In this document: positions 34,660 to 43,654 of the stretch, in pieces
Layout: each line of letters starts with the position of its first letter
Numbering within the stretch: the stretch's first letter is position 1
Origin: JACQGZ01 sp036004665
GTDB lineage: Bacteria > Sysuimicrobiota > Sysuimicrobiia > Sysuimicrobiales > Humicultoraceae
DNA: 64,000 nt
Assembly: GCA_036004665.1 (NCBI GenBank)
Contig: DASYRG010000080.1
Coordinates: 1-64,000 of the forward strand
Reading direction: 5' to 3'
Translations under genes and position numbers: made by a program
The notes under the pieces: model-generated
Database searches by the model: none
The model's input: the letters and a program-made list of their open reading frames with translations, nothing else
Told to the model about the DNA's origin: nothing

Positions 34660-37600
34660 CTAGAGATTGACTTGCTGCAATCGGCTCCGGATGGCGCCGA
34701 GGGGGCCCACCTCGATCGGCACGCCGTCGCGGTAGGCGATGAGCTGGTTGGAGAAGGGCGAGATCCGGCCGCCCGGGATGATGACACCGACGAGGTTGAG
34801 GGGATCGCCGCTGCTGACGAGCACAACCTCCCCCGAGGCCTGCGTCTTGCGCACGGCCCGCAGCGCCTCCACCGCCTCCGGTAAGGCATACTGTTCGCCG
34901 ACGAACCCTCCGATGAACCGTCCGCCGCGGACCTCGCCGCGCGCCTCCAGACGCCGGTACACCCCGAGCAAGATGCGCCAGGGCGGAAGGTGGTTCTCCC
35001 GGCCGAGGAGGTCGCGGAAGACCACCCCGTAGCGTCGCAGCAGCTGGCGGGCGATGACCTCGGCCCGCTCTGCCGCCGGCGCCCCCTCCCCCTCCCCCGC
35101 GCCCCAGAGCGCCCACCGGCCCACGGGCATGAGCCGCTGAGGAAGGCGCCCGCCGCGGATAGCCCTGAGCCTATGCCGCGGGTTCCGCCGTTTGACCTCC
35201 GGCTGCAGCAGGACGCGCAGACCCGCGATGCCATCCCCGGTGACCAGCCCGCGCGCGACCAGTTCCCACAGCGCGTCCTCCACTGCGGCGGGTACGTGGC
35301 CGGTGCCCCGGGCGATCTCATTGAGGAAGGAGGCGCCGCGCTGCTCCAGGTAGGCGGCCACGTCGCGGGCCTCGCGGGAGAGTCCCTCCACGGAGGACCA
35401 CGGTATGGCACGCTCTGACTGGAAGAGGTGCAGGTCTTCCCGCAGCAGCAAGGCCAGCGGCGCCTGACGGGTAGGGGCCTGACGGACCCGCCGTGTGCGT
35501 CGGGTGACCGCCTGGGCCTCGCCGTTCTCTCCAGCCTGAGCGGCATCGCCGGTTCCGTTGCCAGTGGTGCTGCCGTGGCCGTTTCCGTTGCCGTTGGTAT
35601 GTTCGGCAGGCTCTTTGTGGGTGAGCCGTCCCCAGGCCACCACGCCGGAGAGGCAGAGATGCTCCAGGTCGGCGGGGTCGTAGCGTGAGACGCGCCCGCG
35701 GAGCACCGAGTGCTCCCAGGCCGGCGCGGGGAGCTCGAGACCCTGCAGCTGCCCGATCACCGCGGCAAGCCCCTCGCGCCCATGGAGTTGAGTGCCCGGC
35801 GCCAAGTGCTGCCAGCGCAGCAGGAACCGCATGAAGTCGGCGGCACTGACCGGCTCGATCTCCTTGCGCAACCGGCCGAGGGTCAGCCGGTGGATGCGCG
35901 CCAGGAGCCGCCGCTCGCACCACTCAATGACGTCGGGCGGCGTCTCCGTGGTAAAGCGCCCCCGCAGCACCACCCCGCGGCCTTCCAGGGCGGCCAGTGC
36001 AATCTCCACAGTGGATGCCGATAGACCGATGCGGGAGGCGAGTGCCTCCGCGGTGGTGGGTCCGACCGCCTCCAACCACCCCTGGACCACCGCGACCGCA
36101 GCTTCGTCCTCGGTGAACTGGCGCACACCCGCGGGCGGGGTGACAGGCGGGTCCTGCCGCAACGATCCGCACAGCACCTCGGCCAGCTGCAGCCGTTCCG
36201 CGGCGACGAAGGCTTGATGCTCACCGTCGGCGCCACCCCAGGTCACCAGCGTGGCCCGGCGGTCCGCGCACAGCCGATCGATGAGCGCCTGCCAGGGAGC
36301 AACGTCGTGGAGAGGCAGCAGCCCCACCGTGAGCAGGAAATCGTGCAGCTCGTCGGCATCGCGTACGTCCGGCCAGACCTGGGCACGCACGCCGGAGATG
36401 GCCTCGGCGTCGAGCGCCCCCCAGCCGCCGGCCAGGTCGACGTCGGTGCGGCGCAGGGTCACGGCGCGGGCGCGCCGCTCTTCCAGCGGCGCATCATCGA
36501 GGAAAGCGTACGGGTTGGCGTTGAGGATCTCGTGGGACATCTGACTGGGCGCCGGCGTCTCGGCCGCCACCGTGCGGATCTCGCCCCGCTCGATCCCCGT
36601 CAAGACCTGGCGCAACCCATCGATATCCATCGCCTCGTGCAGGCAGTTGTCGATCGTCTCGTTCACCAGCGGATGGTCCGGCGGGATGATGGGCCCGGCG
36701 TGGTTGTCCTGGCAGGCTACCTGCTCGGGGAAGACAGCGGCCATGAGATCATCAGAGCGCATGCGCTGCAAGGGCATCGGCACCTTCCGGCCGCCCTCGA
36801 AGCGGAGGATGGCCAGCGCGCGGGAGGCGTTCCAGCGCCAGCGGTTGCCGAACATCGGCGACGGCAGCACCGCCTGGATGATGTCCTCTCGCAGCGTCTG
36901 CTGGCTGATCATCCGGAAGACGGAGTCCAGCGGGAAGGAGTGCTGCTCCCCCAGGGAAAGCACCACGCCGTCGTCGGTGGCTGCGGCCTGCAACTCAAAG
37001 TCGAATCTGAGGCAGAAGCGTTTGCGCATGGCCAGCCCGAGGGCTCGGTTGATCCGACCGCCAAAGGGCGTGTGCAGGACCAGCTGCATCCCGCCGGCCT
37101 CGTCGAAGAAACGCTCGGCGACCACCGTCTTCGTCGTGGGGATCGCGCCGAGGACCGCCACGGTGGAGAGGATGTAGGTGACGATCTGCTCGGCCGCCTC
37201 GCGCTCGACGCCGGTCTCGGCCATCACCCACACCGCGGCCTCTTCCGGGTTGCTGAGCCGCCGGTCCACCTCTTCGCGGAGATCGGAGACGGCCGCGGAG
37301 AGTTCCATCGAGCGTGCCGGCGCTTCGCCCAGCCAGAAGGGGATCGTCGGCGGGAGGCCCTGCGCGTCCTCCACCCGCAGCCGGCCGGACTCGACGCGGC
37401 GGATTTTCCACGAACGGTTGCCGAGCAGGAAGATGTCGCCGGCCATCGACTCGATGGCGAAGTCCTCGTTCACCTTGCCGACGAAGGTCCCGGTGGGCTC
37501 CTCGATGACGTCGTAGTCGGCCACGTCCGGGATCGCGCCACCGGAGGTGATGGCCGCCAGGCGCGCGCCGCGGCGCGCCCGCACCATGCCGTTCACCCGG

Positions 37601-39057
37601 TCGCGGTGCAGGTAGGCGGACCGGCGTCCCCGCCCGGTGGCGATGCCCTCGCTGAGCATTTCCAGGATCTGCTCGAACTCATCGTGGGTGAGGTCGCGGA
37701 ACGGCGAGGCCCGCCGCACCAGATCCCTGAGGTCGCCTTCGCTGATTTCGGCGCTGGCGGCGATGGCCACGATCTGCTGGGCAAGGATGTCCAACGGTTT
37801 GGTGGGGATGATGATGCGGTCCAGCTCCCCGGCCCGCACCGCCCGCACCGCCGCCGCCGCCTGCAGCAGATCGTCCCGCGTGAGCGGATAGAGGATGCCC
37901 TTGGGAATGGCGGCCAGCCAGTGGCCCGAGCGGCCCACCCGCTGCAGCAGCGTGGCCAGCAGCCTGGGGGCGCCCACGTGGCAGACCAGGTCCACGTGGC
38001 CGATGTCGATGCCCAGCTCCAGCGAGGCGGTGGCGACGACCACGGGCACTTCTCCGCTCTTCAGCTTTTGCTCGGCGGCCAGCCGGGTCTCCCGGGAGAG
38101 GCTGCCGTGGTGGGCGGCGACCTTGTCCTTGCCTAGGCGCTCGCTCAGCTGGTGCGCCACCCGCTCCACCATGCGGCGGGTATTGACGAAGACGAGCGTG
38201 GTGCGGTGCGCCTGCACCTGGGCGGTGATGCGGTCGTACACCTCAGCCCACAGCTCGTGGGTAGCGATCGGCCCCAGTTCCTGATCCGGGATCTCGACCG
38301 AGAGGTGCAGCGGCCGGCGGTGCCCGACGTCGACGATGGCGCAGTCCGGTGTCCCGTCGGCGCGCAGCCCCCCACCCCCGACGAGGAGCCGGGCGATCTC
38401 TTCGATGGGCTTCTGCGTCGCGGAGAGGCCGATACGCTGCAGGGGCCTTGGGGCGAGCGCATCGAGCCGCTCCAGCGACAACGCCAGATGGGAGCCGCGC
38501 TTGTCGCCGGCCACCGCGTGGATCTCGTCGACGATGACGGCGGACGCCGTGCGCAGCCATTCGCGGCTGGACGCCGCGGTGAGCAGGATGTAGAGCGACT
38601 CGGGGGTCGTGATGAGGATGTGCGGGGGCCGGCGCCGCATCCGATCGCGATCACGCCCCGGCGTGTCGCCGGAACGAACCGCGACACGGATTTCGGGGAG
38701 CGCCAGCCCCGCAGCCTCCGCGCGGGCCGCAATGCCCCGCAGCGGGTCCTGCAGGTTCTTCTCGATGTCGTTGCCCAATGCCTTCAAGGGCGAGATGTAA
38801 ATGACCTGGGTGCGATCAGGCAACCCTCCATTCACACCTGGCTCGCCCTGACCGTGGGCCAGCCCTTGTTCAACCAGGCCGTTGATGGACCAGAGGAAGG
38901 CGGCCAGTGTCTTGCCGGAGCCAGTCGGTGCGGCGATGAGAGTCGCCCGGCCAGAGGCGATCTCGCGCCAGCCGGCGCGCTGGGGCGGAGTCGGCTCGCC
39001 GAATCGCTCGGTGAACCAGCCGCTCACAAGTGGATGAAAGAGATTCTCCGCGGGCAC
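34660..39057 (-). CDS. lhr: Lhr-type DEAD/H-box helicase
   Basis: A large superfamily 2 helicase of about 1465 residues, in the range of full-length Lhr. Walker A is LIAAPTGSGKTLAAFLW near residue 50, and the DEIH box is in VIVDEIHAVAGDKRGSH. Motif VI sits in LLQRVGRSGHWLA. Lhr-specific C-terminal domains follow, including the region around FEITRF-like winged helices and EVVLVSSGDPLNLVGVI. It acts in nucleic-acid repair and RNA metabolism. GTG 39057 is chosen because a TATAAT box ends 6 bases upstream, suggesting a leaderless transcript; TTG 39132 is in frame but would lie upstream of that box. Confidence 0.93.
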   Translation of the reverse strand: MPAENLFHPLVSGWFTERFGEPTPPQRAGWREIASGRATLIAAPTGSGKTLAAFLWSINGLVEQGLAHGQGEPGVNGGLPDRTQVIYISPLKALGNDIEKNLQDPLRGIAARAEAAGLALPEIRVAVRSGDTPGRDRDRMRRRPPHILITTPESLYILLTAASSREWLRTASAVIVDEIHAVAGDKRGSHLALSLERLDALAPRPLQRIGLSATQKPIEEIARLLVGGGGLRADGTPDCAIVDVGHRRPLHLSVEIPDQELGPIATHELWAEVYDRITAQVQAHRTTLVFVNTRRMVERVAHQLSERLGKDKVAAHHGSLSRETRLAAEQKLKSGEVPVVVATASLELGIDIGHVDLVCHVGAPRLLATLLQRVGRSGHWLAAIPKGILYPLTRDDLLQAAAAVRAVRAGELDRIIIPTKPLDILAQQIVAIAASAEISEGDLRDLVRRASPFRDLTHDEFEQILEMLSEGIATGRGRRSAYLHRDRVNGMVRARRGARLAAITSGGAIPDVADYDVIEEPTGTFVGKVNEDFAIESMAGDIFLLGNRSWKIRRVESGRLRVEDAQGLPPTIPFWLGEAPARSMELSAAVSDLREEVDRRLSNPEEAAVWVMAETGVEREAAEQIVTYILSTVAVLGAIPTTKTVVAERFFDEAGGMQLVLHTPFGGRINRALGLAMRKRFCLRFDFELQAAATDDGVVLSLGEQHSFPLDSVFRMISQQTLREDIIQAVLPSPMFGNRWRWNASRALAILRFEGGRKVPMPLQRMRSDDLMAAVFPEQVACQDNHAGPIIPPDHPLVNETIDNCLHEAMDIDGLRQVLTGIERGEIRTVAAETPAPSQMSHEILNANPYAFLDDAPLEERRARAVTLRRTDVDLAGGWGALDAEAISGVRAQVWPDVRDADELHDFLLTVGLLPLHDVAPWQALIDRLCADRRATLVTWGGADGEHQAFVAAERLQLAEVLCGSLRQDPPVTPPAGVRQFTEDEAAVAVVQGWLEAVGPTTAEALASRIGLSASTVEIALAALEGRGVVLRGRFTTETPPDVIEWCERRLLARIHRLTLGRLRKEIEPVSAADFMRFLLRWQHLAPGTQLHGREGLAAVIGQLQGLELPAPAWEHSVLRGRVSRYDPADLEHLCLSGVVAWGRLTHKEPAEHTNGNGNGHGSTTGNGTGDAAQAGENGEAQAVTRRTRRVRQAPTRQAPLALLLREDLHLFQSERAIPWSSVEGLSREARDVAAYLEQRGASFLNEIARGTGHVPAAVEDALWELVARGLVTGDGIAGLRVLLQPEVKRRNPRHRLRAIRGGRLPQRLMPVGRWALWGAGEGEGAPAAERAEVIARQLLRRYGVVFRDLLGRENHLPPWRILLGVYRRLEARGEVRGGRFIGGFVGEQYALPEAVEALRAVRKTQASGEVVLVSSGDPLNLVGVIIPGGRISPFSNQLIAYRDGVPIEVGPLGAIRSRLQQVNL

Positions 39058-39063
39058 GAGCCT

Positions 39064-39069
39064 ATTATA
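39064..39069 (-). promoter_or_regulatory. Consensus -10 box for lhr
   Basis: TATAAT on the minus strand, six bases before GTG 39057, with no clear -35. The spacing fits leaderless transcription starting at or very near the GTG, as in several high-GC phyla. Confidence 0.45.
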
Positions 39070-39156
39070 CGGGTGTTCGGTATGCTCGTTCCTCCCGGGA
39101 ACCCTGCCCTCCGCAGGAAGGTCGGCCGTCAACCATCGAACAAGCCAGGACAGATC

Positions 39157-41910
39157 ATGAGCCGGCTCCCTACCGGAACCGTCACCTTTCTGTTCACCGA
39201 CATCGAGGGGTCAACGCGTCTCCTCCGCCAGCTCGGGGACGGCTACGCCACCCTGCTGGCCGACCACCACCGGCTACTGCGCCGGGCGTTTCAGGACCAA
39301 GACGGTGTCGAAGTGGAAACGCAGGGGGATGGACTCTTCTACGTCTTCCCCAGCGCCAAGGCGGCATTGGTCGGCGCCGTCGCGGCGCAGCGCGCGGTCC
39401 ACGACCACGCCTGGCCGGAAGGTGCCCGCGTGAGGGTGCGCATGGGAATGCACACCGGTGAGCCGCTCAGCGCCGGCGCGGGATACGTGGGGATGGACGT
39501 GCACCGTGCGGCGCGTATCTCCGCGGCGGGCCACGGCGGGCAGATCCTGCTCTCGCAAACGACGAGTGATCTGGTCATGGAGGAGTTGCCTCCGGGCGTT
39601 CGCCTGCTGGACGTGGGCGAACACCGGTTGAAAGACCTCGCCCGTCCGCGCCGGCTGTTTCAGGTGGTCGTCCCCGGCCTTCCCGAGGAATTCCCGCCGC
39701 TGAAGTCACTGGACACCCTTCCCAACAACCTCCCCCGGCAACTCACGAGCTTTGTCGGACGCGTCTATGAAATGCGCGAGGTCAAAGTGATGGTGCCCGA
39801 GACGCCGCTTCTCACGCTGACGGGTCCGGGCGGCGTGGGCAAGACCCGCCTGGCGATCCAGGTCGCGGCGGAACTGGTGGACGCTTTCGAAGACGGGCTG
39901 TGGCTGGTGGAGCTGGCTCCCCTCACCGACCCGGATCTCGTCGGGCAGACGGTGGCGTCGACGCTTGGAGTGAGCGAGCCCGGGCGGCGGGTCACGGACG
40001 CGCTGGTCGACTACCTCCGCGACCGCCACCTGCTATTGCTCCTGGACAACTGCGAGCACGTGCTCGGCGCGGTCGCCGAGATCGCGGACACCCTCCTCCG
40101 AAGCTGTGCCTCCCTCCGCATCCTGGCGACGAGCCGCGAGGCGCTGGGCATCGGTGGTGAGGCGCTCTATCCGGTGCCGTCCCTCTCGCTCCCCGATCCG
40201 CGGCGACTGCCCGCCGTGGACCAACTGAGTCAGTTCGAGGGGGTCCGGCTCTTCACCGAGCGCGCCAGGGCGGTCCAGCCGGCCTTCACCCTGACCGAGC
40301 GCAACGCGATGGCGGTTGTGCACCTCTGCCAGCGCCTGGATGGGATCCCCCTGGCGGTGGAACTGGCGGCGGCGCGGGTGAAGTCGTTGCCCGTGGATCA
40401 GATTGCGGCCAGGCTCGACGACCGCTTCAGGCTGCTCACCGGAGGAAGCCGCACGGCGCTCCCCCGGCATCAGACGCTCCGCGCCGCGATGGAGTGGAGC
40501 TACGACCTGCTCTCGCCGGAGGAGCGGGGGGTGCTGCGGCGGATTGCGGTCTTCGCGGGCGGCCTCACCCTGGAGGCGGCGGAATCGGTGTCGGCCGGAG
40601 CGGAGGTCCCCGCCGAAGAGGTGTTCGACCTCGTGACGCGGCTGGTGGACAAATCCCTGGTCGTGGCAGCGGGTGAGGAGCACGGCGCTCGCTACCGCCT
40701 GCTGGATACGATCCGCGAATATGCCCTGGGCCGGCTCCTGGAGTCGGGCGAGGCCGACGAGGCGCGCCGGCGCCACCTGGACTGGTACCTCACTCTGGTG
40801 GAGCAGGCGAGACCGGAGTTCTTTCGCGGCCCCGAGCCCGGTGCGTGGCTGGAGCGGCTGGACCTGGAACACGACAACCTCCGGGCGGCCCTGGCCTGGA
40901 GCGATGCCGAGCCGGAGGGCGGGGACGCCGGACTGCGGCTGGCAGCCGGGCTGTGGCGGTTCTGGGAGATCCGCGGGTACGTGGCCGAGGGGCGAGGCTG
41001 GTTGGAGAAGATGCTGGGCCGGACGACGGGGAGCATCTCGTTGCTGCGTGCCAACGCGCTCACGGGCGCGGGGGTGCTCGCCTACATCCAGGGTGACTAT
41101 CGGGCGGCGTTTGCCTTCCACGAGGAGAGCCTCGCGCTGCACCGCCGGCTCGGCGATCCGCATAGCATTGCCTATGCGGCCAATAACCTGGCCAACGCGG
41201 CCGTGCTGCAGGGGGACTATGCCCGGGCCCGCGCGCTCTATGAAGAGGCGCTAGGGCTGGCGCGGGAGTCCGGGGACTGGCGAGGGATCGGGTTTGGGCT
41301 GATCAACCTGGCCGACGTGTTCGCCCGGCAGGAAGAGTACGCCGAGGCGGAAGCGCTCTTCGAGAAGAGCCTGGCCATCTTCAGCGAGATGGACGACCGC
41401 TGGGGCGCCGCCTACGCCCTGGACAATTTTGGGCTGATGGCCTCCCGCCGCTCAGACTTCGCCGCCGCGCGGACACACTACGAGCGCGCTCTGGCGCTCT
41501 CGCGGGAACTGGGCGATGCGCGAGCGACGGCACGCACGCTGACCCATCTCGCTGACCTCGCCTCCCAGCAGGGCGACGTCGCAGGCGCCCGATCCCTCTA
41601 CGCGGAGGGGCTGGGGATCAGGCAAACCCTCGGCGACATGTCGGGCATCGCCTCCGCCCTGGAACGGCTGGCCTGGGTGGCAACCGGGGAGCATCCCGAC
41701 CGATCCGTCCGCCTGCTGGGAGCGGCGCAGGCGCTGCGTCAGACCATCGGCGCCTCCCTCAATCCGTCCGCGCGCGAGGAGTACGACCGGCGGCTGGCCT
41801 CGCTGCAGGAACGGCTGGGAGAGGAGCGCTTCAAGGCGGCCTGGGAGGAGGGCAGGAAGATGACGCCGGACGACGCGGTCGCGGACGCGAGAGAACTGGC
41901 GCGGGGCTAG
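39157..41910 (+). CDS. Class III cyclase-NB-ARC-TPR regulatory protein
   Basis: A 917-residue multidomain protein. Residues 1 to about 170 are a class III nucleotidyl cyclase domain (VTFLFTDIEGSTRLLRQLGD with metal Asp15, then QGDGLFYVFPS and VHRAARISAAGHGGQILLS). An NB-ARC/AAA-like ATPase follows: P-loop GPGGVGKTRLA at about residue 222, LLLLDNCEHVL, ILATSREALGI, then GLPLAVEL-like IPLAVELAAARV. The C-terminal half is a tetratricopeptide array with repeated units such as ARALYEEALGLARESGD. This STAND-type layout is common in Actinobacteria and Chloroflexota. The ATG has a weak AGGA SD. A Crp/Fnr regulator gene lies 330 bases downstream. Confidence 0.92.
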   Translation: MSRLPTGTVTFLFTDIEGSTRLLRQLGDGYATLLADHHRLLRRAFQDQDGVEVETQGDGLFYVFPSAKAALVGAVAAQRAVHDHAWPEGARVRVRMGMHTGEPLSAGAGYVGMDVHRAARISAAGHGGQILLSQTTSDLVMEELPPGVRLLDVGEHRLKDLARPRRLFQVVVPGLPEEFPPLKSLDTLPNNLPRQLTSFVGRVYEMREVKVMVPETPLLTLTGPGGVGKTRLAIQVAAELVDAFEDGLWLVELAPLTDPDLVGQTVASTLGVSEPGRRVTDALVDYLRDRHLLLLLDNCEHVLGAVAEIADTLLRSCASLRILATSREALGIGGEALYPVPSLSLPDPRRLPAVDQLSQFEGVRLFTERARAVQPAFTLTERNAMAVVHLCQRLDGIPLAVELAAARVKSLPVDQIAARLDDRFRLLTGGSRTALPRHQTLRAAMEWSYDLLSPEERGVLRRIAVFAGGLTLEAAESVSAGAEVPAEEVFDLVTRLVDKSLVVAAGEEHGARYRLLDTIREYALGRLLESGEADEARRRHLDWYLTLVEQARPEFFRGPEPGAWLERLDLEHDNLRAALAWSDAEPEGGDAGLRLAAGLWRFWEIRGYVAEGRGWLEKMLGRTTGSISLLRANALTGAGVLAYIQGDYRAAFAFHEESLALHRRLGDPHSIAYAANNLANAAVLQGDYARARALYEEALGLARESGDWRGIGFGLINLADVFARQEEYAEAEALFEKSLAIFSEMDDRWGAAYALDNFGLMASRRSDFAAARTHYERALALSRELGDARATARTLTHLADLASQQGDVAGARSLYAEGLGIRQTLGDMSGIASALERLAWVATGEHPDRSVRLLGAAQALRQTIGASLNPSAREEYDRRLASLQERLGEERFKAAWEEGRKMTPDDAVADARELARG

Positions 41911-42158
41911 ACGCCTTCCTTGACCTGGACGATTTCGTCGGCCATCAAGCCATGCGCTTCCCGATGCGCGGCGGCGAAGGCGTCCGCGCTCTCCGCCTCG
42001 GCGAGACAGAAGACCTTCCCCGTCGCCTCGTCGTACCAGTATTTGAGGAACCTGACCCCATGCTTCGCCTGGACGGCGAGGTCCTTCGCGTGTGCCTCGG
42101 CCACCGCTTCCGCAGTCAGGCCAGGAATGTGATGGTGCGTGTCGAGGAACAAGGGCAT
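41907..42158 (-). CDS. DUF4242-family small protein
   Basis: An 83-residue protein of the SCO4226-like group. MPLFLDTHHHIPGLTAEAVAEAH begins a ferredoxin-like fold, followed by VRFLKYWYDEATGKVFCLAEAES and HREAHGLMADEIVQV. The related Streptomyces protein binds nickel; the triple His here could contribute. ATG 42158 follows the SD GGAGGAC. The stop overlaps the convergent cyclase-NB-ARC stop by a few bases. It is transcribed away from the crp gene, so that gene's promoter and this one's share a short 80-base gap. Confidence 0.85.
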   Translation of the reverse strand: MPLFLDTHHHIPGLTAEAVAEAHAKDLAVQAKHGVRFLKYWYDEATGKVFCLAEAESADAFAAAHREAHGLMADEIVQVKEGV

Positions 42159-42237
42159 CAAGTCGTCCTCCAACCGCCTGCTGTCAGGCTAGGCTTCTTC
42201 GTGACGGCGCGGCCACATCCTCCGGCGGACTGTAGCA

Positions 42238-42912
42238 GTGGCTGACCGTCATCCGGCATCCGGCTTCCTCAGTAACCTTACCCCCGAGGAGTCTCGCGCC
42301 TTCCTGCGCCGGGGGCGGCGCCGACGTTACCGTGGAGGGGCCGCGCTCTTTCGGGAGGGAGAACGCTCGGAGGGCGTCCTGGCCGTCCTCAGCGGGCGGG
42401 TCAAGGTGTCCTTTTTCACCGACGAGGGCCGGGAGATCGTCCTGGCGGTTCGGGGCCCCGGCGAATTGCTGGGAGAACTGTCCACAATCGACGGGGAACC
42501 GCGCTCGGCCACCGGGTCCGCATTGGGCCCGGTGGAAGCGCTGACGGTGGGCGCAGAGGCGTTCGTCGGATTTCTTGAAGAGTACCCTCGTGTGGCCCTG
42601 GTGCTCCTGCGCACGCTGACCCGGCGCCTGCGGGAGGCGACGCGCCGGCGCATCGAATACGGCGCCATGGACACCACGGGCCGCGTCGCCACCCGCCTCC
42701 TCGAACTGGCTGAGCAGTACGGGGAGGCGTCGGGGGACAGTGTCCGGATTCTCCTGCCGCTAAGTCAGGAGGAGCTGGCCGGGTGGGTGGGCGCGTCGCG
42801 GGAGGCCGTGAGCAAGGCGCTCGGGGCTCTGCGCGCCCGGGGATGGATCGCCACCCACCGTCGCGGCATCACCATCCTCGACCCGACCGCCCTCCGCGGC
42901 TATGCCGGGTAG
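42238..42912 (+). CDS. Crp/Fnr-family transcriptional regulator
   Basis: A 224-residue regulator with an N-terminal cyclic-nucleotide-binding-like barrel (RYRGGAALFREGERSEGVLAV and LAVRGPGELLGELSTIDGEPRS, the phosphate-binding cassette area). A dimer helix and a C-terminal winged helix (LPLSQEELAGWVGASREAVSKAL) follow. No Fnr-type cysteine cluster is seen, so cAMP, cGMP or another effector is likely. The cyclase-domain protein is the previous plus-strand gene. A TGTGGA-type palindrome stands 20 bases after its stop and may be its binding site. Confidence 0.92.
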   Translation: MADRHPASGFLSNLTPEESRAFLRRGRRRRYRGGAALFREGERSEGVLAVLSGRVKVSFFTDEGREIVLAVRGPGELLGELSTIDGEPRSATGSALGPVEALTVGAEAFVGFLEEYPRVALVLLRTLTRRLREATRRRIEYGAMDTTGRVATRLLELAEQYGEASGDSVRILLPLSQEELAGWVGASREAVSKALGALRARGWIATHRRGITILDPTALRGYAG

Positions 42913-42932
42913 CACGCTCGCTTCTTATCTAG

Positions 42933-42948
42933 TGTGGAGATTTCCACA
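42933..42948. promoter_or_regulatory. Palindrome TGTGGA-N4-TCCACA, candidate Crp/Fnr site
   Basis: A perfect inverted repeat resembling the Crp/Fnr half-site pattern (TGTGA-N6-TCACA). It lies directly after the crp-like gene and about 80 bases before the secreted protein gene. A CACAGTG direct repeat (42945-42951 and 42953-42959) follows at once. It could mediate control of the downstream genes by the adjacent regulator. Confidence 0.5.
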
Positions 42949-43026
42949 GTGTCACAGTGCATGAATGCCTCGATGGGGAGGCGCCGTCACTGCATGCTAC
43001 CTCTGAAACATAGAGGAGGTGCATAG

Positions 43027-43611
43027 ATGCAGAGATCTGTGCTCGTCGCGTTGACGATCGCCCTGGCTGCGGTCTTCGTGGCCGGAGGGGTTTCCCAGAG
43101 CGCGAGGGCGGAGTCCGCCCTCAGTAAGAGCGTCATTTCTCAACTCGCCAAGGCCCGCATTGCCACGGCGAAGTACGTGACGAACCTGGAGCGGGCGAAG
43201 GCCGACGGCTACATGATCATCACGCCGATGATCCCCAACATGGGGTATCACTTCCTCAATCCCAAGATGGAGGGCTTCGACGTGACCCGGCCGCCCATTC
43301 TGGTCTACGTCCGCAACGGGCAGGCCTGGCAGTTGGTGGCTGTGGAGTGGGTCTTCCCCAAGAAGCCAGCCACCGCGCCGCTCCCGGGAGCGCGCTACGG
43401 CTCCTTCGCTGCGGCCTGCCATTACCAGGACGGCTCCTTCGTGACAGCCGACGCCGAGGCGCAGTGCGCCAAGACGAACGTCAAGACCGGCGCGGCCTTT
43501 GGCTTCTGGCACCCGCCGCTGGTCACCCTGCACCTGTGGGTGTGGTATCCGAATCCGGATGGGGTCTTTGGCGAGTTCAACGCCTACCTCAGCCCCTTCA
43601 ACAACGACTGA
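43027..43611 (+). CDS. Secreted protein of unknown function
   Basis: A 194-residue exported protein, signal peptide about residues 1-28 (SVLVALTIALAAVFVAGG, AxA cleavage). I recall similar secreted proteins with the motif GYHFLNPKMEGFDVTRPPIL, but no named function. Other features are AVEWVFPKK, AACHYQDGSF, a Trp/His-rich FGFWHPPLVTLHLWVWYPNP, and two cysteines (CHYQ, AQCAK) that may form a disulfide. A strong SD AGGAGGT (43014-43020) precedes the ATG and is partly paired in a local hairpin. A cupredoxin gene follows after 43 bases, so a copper-related or redox role is possible (inference). Confidence 0.82.
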   Translation: MQRSVLVALTIALAAVFVAGGVSQSARAESALSKSVISQLAKARIATAKYVTNLERAKADGYMIITPMIPNMGYHFLNPKMEGFDVTRPPILVYVRNGQAWQLVAVEWVFPKKPATAPLPGARYGSFAAACHYQDGSFVTADAEAQCAKTNVKTGAAFGFWHPPLVTLHLWVWYPNPDGVFGEFNAYLSPFNND

Positions 43612-43619
43612 GAGGGACC

Positions 43620-43647
43620 GGGAGGGCCTGCGACGGCGGGCCCTCCC
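43620..43647 (+). promoter_or_regulatory. Hairpin between the secreted protein and cupredoxin genes
   Basis: A 9-bp stem, GGGAGGGCC/GGCCCTCCC (43620-43628 and 43639-43647), with a 10-base loop. There is no T run and the hairpin ends 7 bases before ATG 43655. It may act as an attenuator or mRNA stabiliser affecting the ratio of the two products. Confidence 0.45.
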
Positions 43648-43654
43648 TCCCGCG

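Noticed and set aside
36214..38136. Long plus-strand ORF opposite lhr
   Set aside because: It is the antisense shadow of the lhr coding sequence; the translation is Arg/Gly/Asp-rich with no family motif, while the opposite frame has clear helicase motifs.
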